Source of the DNA: Candidatus Hydrogenedentota bacterium
GTDB taxonomy: Bacteria; Hydrogenedentota; Hydrogenedentia; Hydrogenedentiales; CAITNO01
Assembly: GCA_903922535.1 (NCBI GenBank)
Contig: CAIXUF010001435.1
Location: forward strand, 1-8,088
Length of the DNA stretch: 8,088 nucleotides
Reading direction: 5' to 3'
The position numbers and the translations under genes were made by a program. Below, piece by piece: positions 1 through 4,717 of the stretch. Within the stretch, counting starts at the first letter, position 1. Every line of letters begins with the position of its first letter. The notes under the pieces were generated by a model. That model worked only from the letters and a program-made list of their open reading frames with translations. It was not told where the DNA came from and made no database searches.

Positions 1-811
1 CTCTTTGGCAGCCGTAATCGCAAAGAGCAAGAATGTGACATTCGACTTCGCGGTCGTGGATGAAGCGCAGGACCTGAGCGTCGCCCATCTCCGGTTCTTT
101 GCCGCATTGGGCGGTGGCCGTCCCAACGCGCTCTTCTTTGCGGGTGATCTGGGCCAACGCATCTTCCAACAGCCCTTCTCGTGGAAAGCCTTGGGCGTGG
201 ACATCCGGGGCCGTTCCCGCACCCTGCGCGTCAATTACCGAACCTCGCACCAAATCCGCTCACAGGCGGACCGCCTGCTCGGCCCGGAGGTGACGGACGT
301 GGATGGCAACAACGAGAACCGGAGTGACACCGTCTCCGTGTTCAACGGTCCCCCGCCAACCATCCTCACACTCAAAGATGAAGACGAGGAGGCCGCTGCT
401 GTCGGCAAATGGATGGCCGAACATGCTGAGACGGGGCTACTGCCCCATGAGTTCGGCGTGTTCGTCCGGTCAGAGGCACAATTGAACCGTGCACAAGCCG
501 CCGTCAAAGAAGCCGGGATGCCCTTCCGGATACTCGATGAACATGTCGAGACCGCCAGCGGCCACGTGTCCATCAGCACCATGCATCTGGCCAAAGGCTT
601 GGAATTCCGCGCCGTGGTCGTCATGGCCTGCGACGACGAAATTATCCCCCTCCAAGAGCGCATCGAGACGGTCGGAGACGATGCTGATCTGCAAGAGGTC
701 TACGACACCGAGCGCCACCTGCTGTACGTCGCCTGCACCCGCGCCAGAGACCATCTGCTGGTCACCAGCGTAGAGCCCGCGTCAGAGTTTGTAGATGACA
801 TGCGAACGTGA
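1..811 (+). CDS. UvrD/Rep-family superfamily 1 helicase, C-terminal part (5'-truncated by the window)
   Basis: The reading frame is open from the first base and ends at TGA 809-811. The TTG at position 5 is not credible as the true start, because the Walker A/ATP-binding half expected ahead of motif II is missing and must lie upstream. Counting from the codon at 5-7, visible motifs are Walker B VVDEAQD (17-23), motif III GDLGQRI (47-53), motif IV NYRTSHQIR (77-85), motif V STMHLAKGLEF (191-201) and motif VI LLYVACTRARD (239-249). This order is diagnostic of UvrD/Rep/PcrA-like ATP-dependent 3'-5' DNA helicases. It ends shortly after motif VI, without a C-terminal nuclease domain. Such helicases act in repair but are also common in accessory and defence loci. 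No specific system can be assigned without the N-terminus. It is convergent with the CoiA-like gene, with a 23-bp gap and no clear terminator between them. Confidence 0.9.
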   Translation, partial: SLAAVIAKSKNVTFDFAVVDEAQDLSVAHLRFFAALGGGRPNALFFAGDLGQRIFQQPFSWKALGVDIRGRSRTLRVNYRTSHQIRSQADRLLGPEVTDVDGNNENRSDTVSVFNGPPPTILTLKDEDEEAAAVGKWMAEHAETGLLPHEFGVFVRSEAQLNRAQAAVKEAGMPFRILDEHVETASGHVSISTMHLAKGLEFRAVVVMACDDEIIPLQERIETVGDDADLQEVYDTERHLLYVACTRARDHLLVTSVEPASEFVDDMRT

Positions 812-834
812 CCCACCATGACTGATCAAGCGAA

Positions 835-1902
835 TTAGATCTTCAGGGGTTTTCCGTTGCAGTACCATGCTGAAAAGCCATCTATTGCGCCAGTGCCAAC
901 GGCAAGTTCAAGGGTAATCGAAATCATAGACATTTGCGGTGGTCCACTGTTTCTCAAAGATTCACCAGTGTAGAGATGCCCGTAGTCGGTGCCACAGTTA
1001 TAGCATTGATTGCAGGAGAGGGGCTCGTGCCTCGTACCACCAAGGCGAAAAATGATCCGCTCAACCTTGTGACGCGTCAGAACGTCTGGTGTTAGATGTG
1101 CCTTGATGAGGTCGGCGGCATGCCCGTAAGCAGGATTGCCGAAAGGGTATATGTGCAGTATATTGAAGTGTCTGTCCTTGTGGGCAATTACGCTAACGTC
1201 GCCTGTTGTGTGTCCGCATTTCGCACAGGTTCTCGGAAGCGCCAGTAATTCCCAATAATGCGGTCCTGCGTCACGGCGTTCCCAACTGAATGTTCCGTTC
1301 AGAATGTTGCAGACAAAGAGCTGCAAGGATACGTCAAAGCCCAGAACCTTGATGGCCCTATTCTCCTTGTCCACGGAGATGCCTGCCGCAGGTGTTTGCA
1401 GCCGCTCACAAAAGTAATATTGAACGTCCCGGAGGGTTCGCTTGCTCTTAATTCGGAACAGCCATATGCCTGTTACGCCCGAGGCTGCATATGTCTTCTG
1501 GCGAATACGGGTGTCATCACCGGTTTGGGGAGACCACTGAACCTCAAACGCAAAGCGCACACCGTCCTTCTCACAAAGTACATCAGCAATCCATGAAGTT
1601 CCACCCGGACCCATTTCCCTGTGTTCCGTAGTCACGCGCCAACCCGCCTCTTGCGCGGCTTGTGCGATGATGGTCTTGGAAAGGATATGTTCAGATGATT
1701 CGGGGGCGGATGTGCAGGGTCCGCGGCGGACGTGCGAAAAGAATCTGTTGCCAAGGATGCTTGTCTTTGGAATGGCCGCGGCGGCACAGCAGGGCATGGC
1801 AAGCCCCATGCCCTTGTATTCTTTTTTCAGCGCAGCCCATGCCTCATCCGAGTATTCCCACGAAAGCAAATCCTCAGAGCCGCATCGCGCGCGCAACGGC
1901 AT
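835..1902 (-). CDS. CoiA-like nuclease-domain protein with additional cysteine clusters
   Basis: The product is 355 residues. The N-terminal half has the layout of competence protein CoiA-like proteins: a short start region with CC at 38-39, FFSH (54-57), an EH...K block (E71, H72, K76), then the likely PD-(D/E)xK-type nuclease core with D107 (WIAD) and E120-V-Q122 (FEVQWSP), followed by a basic stretch and GIWLFR (145-150). The C-terminal half has CAKCGH (226-231) and CNQCYNCG (297-304), suggesting metal-binding knuckles. In the family, CoiA of streptococci is needed for transformation, while CoiA-like relatives occur widely, often in accessory DNA. A role in DNA or RNA cleavage here is inference. 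The ATG start at 1902 is chosen because the N-terminus already aligns with the family pattern; a GGGAG lies 10 nt upstream. It follows the HEPN-like gene on the same strand after 74 nt. Confidence 0.75.
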   Translation of the reverse strand: MPLRARCGSEDLLSWEYSDEAWAALKKEYKGMGLAMPCCAAAAIPKTSILGNRFFSHVRRGPCTSAPESSEHILSKTIIAQAAQEAGWRVTTEHREMGPGGTSWIADVLCEKDGVRFAFEVQWSPQTGDDTRIRQKTYAASGVTGIWLFRIKSKRTLRDVQYYFCERLQTPAAGISVDKENRAIKVLGFDVSLQLFVCNILNGTFSWERRDAGPHYWELLALPRTCAKCGHTTGDVSVIAHKDRHFNILHIYPFGNPAYGHAADLIKAHLTPDVLTRHKVERIIFRLGGTRHEPLSCNQCYNCGTDYGHLYTGESLRNSGPPQMSMISITLELAVGTGAIDGFSAWYCNGKPLKI

Positions 1903-1976
1903 GGTTGGGACTCTCCCACTTCAGTTGTTAACCCAGAACCTTCGAGCGGGTGTCATTTCTTTTGTGACAGGGCAAT

Positions 1977-2582
1977 TCAACGCACGACAATAAGCATAGC
2001 GTGCACGTCGTCGGGGGTTGTCAATGTTCGGGCGGCAGAATCAAACACGGTCCATATTGACACGGTGTGCTCAGCCCACAGGACCAAATCAAGGAGGGCA
2101 GTGAACTCCCGAAGGGCCTCTGCCTGCGTAGATGGGTCTTCCATGCGCGCACAGTTCTTTTGAAAGAAATGATGGATTAATTCGTTCCGTGCGCCCAAAG
2201 CGTCTTGCAATGCTTTATCGTCAACCCCACCGTCTGCATGAAGAATGCCAATGATTTGGCCCAGACTCTTCTTGTCCCTTCCTTCCAGTATCTCTGTGGC
2301 GCGATTCGGGTCAGTATCGCTGAGTCCCTCTTGGGCCAAAACAAAGAGCCAATGCTTGACTCTGTCTTCCAATGCCTGAGAGGCCAGTAGTGCGGCGCCA
2401 GCAGCATCCATAAGGGAGGCACACTCTGCTGGCTTAATTTGCGGGTAATAGCGTCCGCAACGTTGACAGACCGGATGCTCCAGTCTGGGAAAGACAATTG
2501 TCATTGAACGGCTGGGTTCTGTACGGGTCAAAGATGTTTCGGCCAGTTGTTCTAAAGCGCAATGTACACAAAAGTCTGGCAT
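1977..2582 (-). CDS. Zinc-ribbon protein with a HEPN-like RNxxxH motif, function unknown
   Basis: The product is 201 residues and I do not recognise a named family. Seen directly: two CxxC knuckles (C5/C8 and C39/C42), typical of a zinc ribbon, then a largely helical region. Within it, residues 129-140 read LGARNELIHHFF, which contains R132-N133-x3-H137. This matches the R-polar-x(3-5)-H active-site motif of HEPN-fold proteins, many of which are RNases in toxin-antitoxin and abortive-infection systems. Helices before (60-82) and after (150-180) the motif would suit a HEPN bundle, so HEPN membership is an inference from motif plus context. The ATG start at 2582 is well supported by AAGGAG five nt upstream. 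It is the first gene of a minus-strand pair with the CoiA-like nuclease, and it diverges from the cysteine-module/HTH genes. Confidence 0.7.
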   Translation of the reverse strand: MPDFCVHCALEQLAETSLTRTEPSRSMTIVFPRLEHPVCQRCGRYYPQIKPAECASLMDAAGAALLASQALEDRVKHWLFVLAQEGLSDTDPNRATEILEGRDKKSLGQIIGILHADGGVDDKALQDALGARNELIHHFFQKNCARMEDPSTQAEALREFTALLDLVLWAEHTVSIWTVFDSAARTLTTPDDVHAMLIVVR

Positions 2583-2587
2583 GTCTT

Positions 2588-2593
2588 CTCCTT
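2588..2593 (-). promoter_or_regulatory. Shine-Dalgarno site of the HEPN-like gene
   Basis: On the minus strand AAGGAG precedes the ATG at 2582 with a 5-nt spacer. It is the strongest ribosome-binding site in the left part and fixes this start. Confidence 0.7.
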
Positions 2594-2608
2594 GGGTTTC
2601 TCGCCGTC

Positions 2609-2638
2609 AGAATACCCCGCACCCCTTTATGAGGACAA
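2609..2638 (-). promoter_or_regulatory. Possible promoter of the HEPN-like/CoiA-like pair
   Basis: On the minus strand a TTGTCC -35-like hexamer (2633-2638) and a TATTCT -10-like hexamer (2609-2614) are separated by 18 nt, about 30 nt upstream of the HEPN-like start. Each hexamer matches four of six consensus bases, so this is only a weak candidate. No convincing plus-strand promoter for the divergent HTH gene was seen in 2583-2798. Confidence 0.25.
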
Positions 2639-2798
2639 GTTGCCCCCTCTCGGACATCCCAAGAAATTCTCTAAGAACGATGCGCCAATCAGGGCGAATC
2701 AGGAGGCGGTACGATTCCCGTGTGCCCTCTCCTGTCATCTTGTTTGTCCGGAGAGCCGTGGATGGCACTTTCTACCCGAGACCAGAAAGGGAACGACC

Positions 2799-3320
2799 AT
2801 GAGAAAGCAGAATCCAGACGCCAACTGCAAGAACTGCCCGTATTACTTCAACCTGTCCAAAGACAATAGAAACGGCTTGTGCCAGCGATTTCCTCCCATG
2901 CCTGTGGTGGTCATCGAACGCGCGAACCTTCAATACGAGTACGAGCGCGTGGGCGTTCAACCGGACACGGAATCATTGGGAATCTGCGGCGAGCACCCCG
3001 ACTACTTCCTGCCCGAGTTCAAAGAAGCCGTCAACGTCCCAGAACCACTGCCCGTGATCGAGGTTCCGGTGGTGACTTCATCCGGCCGTTTGAGCGGACT
3101 TCTCAATGCGAAACAGATTGCAGAGGTCTTGAGATTGAGCCAACGTTGGGTTTGGCGGGCCCGTAGTTCCGGCCTGCTCCCGCAGCCGATGAGTTTGGGA
3201 AGGAGCTTCCGCATAGACAGTGAGGCACTCTACGCGTGGATTGAAGACGGTTGCCCCAATTGTCGCAGGACTGGATGGACCCCAAACAAGCGTCCGCTGC
3301 AAAAAGTGCGCGCCCGGTGA
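2799..3320 (+). CDS. Four-cysteine module fused to an AlpA/excisionase-like helix-turn-helix (copy 1)
   Basis: The product is 173 residues. Residues 8-68 form a cysteine module with C10 and C13 (NCKNCPYY), C28 in LCQRFPP and C63 in ICGEHP. This spacing resembles small phage/bacterial hypothetical proteins with CxxC...CRRxPP...CGEF, probably metal-binding. A proline-rich linker (78-96) leads to a helix-turn-helix at about 101-149 (LLNAKQIAEVLRLS...LGRSFRIDSEALYAWI), typical of AlpA/MerR-like excisionase-type DNA-binding domains. In AlpA-type systems such proteins control prophage integrase genes or act as recombination directionality factors. The frame is open back to 2562, but the ATG at 2799 is chosen because the paralogue starts with the same M-[RK]-K-x-NPDANC sequence and because GAAAGGG sits 7 nt upstream. 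The longer start would run over the HEPN-like control region. The next gene is its tandem paralogue. Confidence 0.8.
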   Translation: MRKQNPDANCKNCPYYFNLSKDNRNGLCQRFPPMPVVVIERANLQYEYERVGVQPDTESLGICGEHPDYFLPEFKEAVNVPEPLPVIEVPVVTSSGRLSGLLNAKQIAEVLRLSQRWVWRARSSGLLPQPMSLGRSFRIDSEALYAWIEDGCPNCRRTGWTPNKRPLQKVRAR

Positions 3321-3509
3321 GAGGGGCTGAACTTGTGTTTCTGCGCGGGCGCTCCCCCCCTGCCCTCCTCGACACGTTGGTGGCCGAGCATCGTGGTCAT
3401 GGAAACGCTGAGGTCGGTAGAGTTACTGTGCGTACCCTTTCCAGCGGCATGACTGCCCGGAGAGACCCAGAGCTTGCTCACTAACGCCCACAACCTGAAA
3501 GGCCCCCTC
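3321..3509. other. Gap between the tandem paralogues
   Basis: These 189 bp hold no convincing gene. The octamer CCGGAGAG occurs at 3457-3464, 53 nt before the ATG of copy 2. The same octamer occurs at 2748-2755, 51 nt before the ATG of copy 1. The matched placement suggests that part of the control region was duplicated with the gene, or that both genes share a regulator site. A 7-bp GC-rich inverted repeat (3310-3316 with 3346-3352) has a 29-nt loop and no T-run, so I do not call it a terminator. Confidence 0.35.
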
Positions 3510-4013
3510 ATGAAGAAGCGTAACCCAGACGCCAACTGTGGCAACTGCCCGTACTGCGCGACAAAGTCAAATCCAATTGTGTGTGCAAGGTTCCCACCAA
3601 CCGTGCTGTTTGTCGGGAGGGTGGACACGGTGGAGGCAGGATGTCCCACAGTTCGCTTGACATCCCTCTGCGGTGAACACCCCGAATTCTGGATGCCCGA
3701 GCCCAAGGAGGAACCGGTGAAGGTGGCGACAAGTGTTCCGGTGAGTGCCGGGACAACTGAACGGAAGAGTGAACCGATGCCACAATTGCTGACCGTCAAG
3801 GAGGTGGCAGAGAAACTCGGTGTTGGGGACCGCACGGTATGGGCTTGGCTTGACAGTGGATTTCTCCCCCGGCCAGTGAGATTGGGTAGGAGTGTGCGCA
3901 TGAATGCCGCCCTGCTGGAAGAATGGATTTCGGACGGCTGTCCAGATGTGCGCAAGACCAATTGGGTATCGGCCACGGCCTCCCAGAAGGACGCGAGAGG
4001 AAGAAGGCGGTAG
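3510..4013 (+). CDS. Four-cysteine module fused to an AlpA/excisionase-like helix-turn-helix (copy 2)
   Basis: The product is 167 residues and is a paralogue of the gene just upstream. It shares the start (NPDANCxNCPY), C25 in the RFPP block, C54 in LCGEHP and the whole C-terminal helix-turn-helix. The metal-site candidates are C10, C13, C25 and C54; C16 and C45 are extra. The HTH at about 93-140 (LLTVKEVAEKLGVGDRTVWAW...LGRSVRM...LEEWI) is a cleaner match to AlpA-like/HTH_17 domains than copy 1. Linker and middle regions have diverged strongly, so the duplication is old. The ATG at 3510 is preferred over an upstream in-frame start at 3474 by alignment with copy 1 and by GAAAGG 7 nt upstream. 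Its position beside the tRNA-type attachment site suggests a role in element excision or control of the integrase, which is inference. The basic tail (DARGRRR) may add DNA contacts. Confidence 0.8.
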   Translation: MKKRNPDANCGNCPYCATKSNPIVCARFPPTVLFVGRVDTVEAGCPTVRLTSLCGEHPEFWMPEPKEEPVKVATSVPVSAGTTERKSEPMPQLLTVKEVAEKLGVGDRTVWAWLDSGFLPRPVRLGRSVRMNAALLEEWISDGCPDVRKTNWVSATASQKDARGRRR

Positions 4014-4044
4014 GATTGCCGCGTGGACCTTCCGGTAGCAATCC
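4013..4044. repeat. Inverted repeat overlapping the stop codon of HTH copy 2
   Basis: GGATTGC (4013-4019) and GCAATCC (4038-4044) are perfect inverted 7-mers with an 18-nt loop. They begin at the last base of the TAG stop. A transcript hairpin is possible, but no U-rich tract follows, so it is not a standard intrinsic terminator. Confidence 0.35.
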
Positions 4045-4158
4045 CACCCCGAGAGATGCGATGCATGTCTGCCGTGGTTGTGGTACCTGAATTGGCACGA
4101 AGTACTGAGGTTGCTGCGGCCCTATTGTTTCAAGTGTGCAGTGATACTAGATAAGGGT

Positions 4159-4193
4159 GGTACACAAAACTTCGCCGTTGTGTACCGTACACA
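4159..4193. repeat. Cluster of three GTACACA/TGTGTAC motifs (operator or recombinase arm-type sites)
   Basis: GTACACA occurs at 4160-4166 and 4187-4193, and its reverse complement TGTGTAC at 4179-4185. The first and second form a perfect 9-bp inverted repeat (GGTACACAA 4159-4167, TTGTGTACC 4178-4186) with a 10-nt loop. The second and third form a 7-bp palindrome around a single C. Alternating copies about one to two helical turns apart suggest cooperative protein binding. Candidate binders are the neighbouring HTH proteins or the element's recombinase. Confidence 0.5.
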
Positions 4194-4221
4194 CAAATCG
4201 GGGCAAAATGAGAGAAAATGC

Positions 4222-4250
4222 TTGAAATTTCGGCAAAATCGGTTTATACT
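4222..4250 (+). promoter_or_regulatory. Sigma70-type promoter facing outwards across the att site
   Basis: TTGAAA (4222-4227) and TATACT (4245-4250) each match five of six consensus bases and are spaced by the optimal 17 nt. Transcription would start near 4257 and run rightwards through the tRNA fragment. No credible gene follows directly in the integrated state. This is the best-scoring promoter I can see in the window. Confidence 0.6.
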
Positions 4251-4273
4251 AAGTCCAACAAATTGAACATGTT

Positions 4274-4292
4274 AAGGCCTTGGCAAGGGCTT
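4274..4292. repeat. Imperfect 19-bp palindrome beside the tRNA-derived core
   Basis: AAGGCCTTG (4274-4282) and CAAGGGCTT (4284-4292) are inverted around G4283 with one mismatch in nine. It lies just after the predicted transcription start and directly abuts the tRNA-Ser fragment, so it could be an operator or an integrase core-type site. Confidence 0.4.
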
Positions 4293-4293
4293 T

Positions 4294-4345
4294 TGGAGGG
4301 TACCCCAAAAGGGTACCGTGGGTTCAAATCCCACCCTCTCCGCCA
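4294..4345 (+). tRNA. tRNA-Ser 3' half only (displaced tail; probable attachment-site core)
   Basis: The 3' half of a class II tRNA is clear. The variable arm is GGTACCC (4299-4305), loop CAAAA, GGGTACC (4311-4317). The T stem is GTGGG (4318-4322), T loop TTCAAAT (4323-4329), then CCCAC (4330-4334). The 3' acceptor strand is CCTCTCC (4335-4341), with discriminator G4342 and encoded CCA (4343-4345). The long variable arm and G discriminator point to serine. The matching 5' acceptor strand GGAGAGG, D arm and anticodon arm are absent from the roughly 90 bp upstream, so no functional tRNA is encoded here. Tyrosine-recombinase elements integrating into tRNA genes regenerate the intact tRNA at one end and leave such a tail at the other. 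With this orientation the element lies to the left. The left edge is approximate, because the second att copy is outside the window. Confidence 0.75.
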
Positions 4346-4365
4346 TTTATTTACCTCCGGTCTCC

Positions 4366-4383
4366 CCCTCCACACGAGGGTTT
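4366..4383 (+). terminator. Weak hairpin after the tRNA tail, possible original tRNA terminator
   Basis: CCCTC (4366-4370), loop CACAC, GAGGG (4376-4380) then TTT. The stem is only five base pairs and the T-run is short. Its place 20 nt after the CCA would suit the ancestral chromosomal terminator of the tRNA-Ser gene. Confidence 0.3.
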
Positions 4384-4408
4384 CCACCCACCCGCAAAAC
4401 AGACTCTG

Positions 4409-4430
4409 ATCTGTGTCCAATCTGTGTCCA
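4409..4430. repeat. Perfect tandem 11-bp direct repeat ATCTGTGTCCA
   Basis: Two head-to-tail copies (4409-4419 and 4420-4430) end six bases before the -35 of the TATAAT promoter. One copy per helical turn would place a bound protein on one DNA face. It could be an activator site for that promoter, or an integrase arm-type site on the right of the att core. Confidence 0.5.
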
Positions 4431-4436
4431 AAACAG

Positions 4437-4465
4437 TTGCATCCAGAAATTGGACGGCCTATAAT
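4437..4465 (+). promoter_or_regulatory. Promoter of the 61-residue membrane protein gene
   Basis: A perfect TATAAT -10 (4460-4465) is preceded at 17 nt by a poor -35, TTGCAT (4437-4442). The predicted start near 4472 gives a 60-nt leader to the ATG at 4532. A strong -10 with a weak -35, and a tandem repeat immediately upstream, is the pattern of an activator-dependent promoter; that reading is inference. Confidence 0.5.
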
Positions 4466-4531
4466 AATCTTGTTGCTTGGGCAGTCTGTCATCCAAGCTG
4501 AGGTTGGCGTACGAACACAGGGGTATGGGCG

Positions 4532-4717
4532 ATGGGTGAGTGGACAGACGCAGTTCTGCGGGTTGTGGGCGAACTTCCGCACAGTGCGGGCGGGCTAATG
4601 TACATGGTGCTGCTTGCGGCGCTCGTGTTTCTGGTGTTCTTGGCGGCGCACGCCCACGGGGAAAAGCCGGAGGCGGCGGTCAAACACCACGGGGACAGCG
4701 AGGTCCATACGGACTAA
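4532..4717 (+). CDS. Small single-span membrane protein of unknown function (61 aa)
   Basis: I do not recognise a family. The product has a short N-terminal stretch (1-21), one hydrophobic segment at about 22-41 rich in L, V, A and F, and a hydrophilic, histidine-containing tail (HAHGEKPE...KHHGDSEVH). Evidence that it is a real gene: AGGGG lies 8 nt before the ATG, third codon positions are strongly G/C like the adjacent chromosomal genes, and a TATAAT promoter lies upstream. Its stop overlaps the end of the convergent 207-residue gene by four bases, so the two transcripts would run into each other. The histidines could bind a metal, but nothing proves it. Confidence 0.55.
   Translation: MGEWTDAVLRVVGELPHSAGGLMYMVLLAALVFLVFLAAHAHGEKPEAAVKHHGDSEVHTD

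Larger units (their letters stand above)
4045..4293. other. Non-coding, AT-richer control region at the end of the putative element
   Basis: No convincing gene lies here. GC content drops towards the right (about 4190-4290). The stretch holds a three-copy GTACACA/TGTGTAC cluster (4160-4193), a repeated GGCAAAAT at 4202-4209 and 4232-4239 (30 bp apart), an outward sigma70-type promoter (4222-4250) and an imperfect palindrome (4274-4292). Such a cluster beside a tRNA-derived core is what the arm-type and regulatory region of an attachment site would look like; the assignment is inferred. Confidence 0.5.

Noticed and set aside
2564..2573. GTACACAAAA matching the motif cluster at 4160-4169
   Set aside because: It lies within the coding start of the HEPN-like gene as a single copy without inverted partners; a chance match is more likely than an operator.
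2562..2798. In-frame N-terminal extension of the first HTH gene back to an ATG at 2562
   Set aside because: It overlaps the start and control region of the HEPN-like gene, has no good ribosome-binding site, and the paralogue begins exactly at the sequence equivalent to the ATG at 2799.
3310..3352. GC-rich inverted repeat after the first HTH gene as an intrinsic terminator
   Set aside because: The 7-bp arms are separated by 29 nt and are followed by a C-run, not a T-run.
3230..4066. 278-residue minus-strand frame opposite the second HTH gene
   Set aside because: It is antisense to a gene with a recognisable HTH and a paralogue next door, and it shows no family features.
4256..4345. A complete tRNA-Ser gene
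   Set aside because: No 5' acceptor strand complementary to CCTCTCC, no D arm and no anticodon arm can be found in the 90 bases ending at the CCA; only the 3' half is present.
4244..4582. 112-residue minus-strand open frame
   Set aside because: It is read antisense to the tRNA-Ser tail; its GWDLNPRYPFG-type peptide is a well-known artefact of translating the complement of a tRNA-Ser 3' half.
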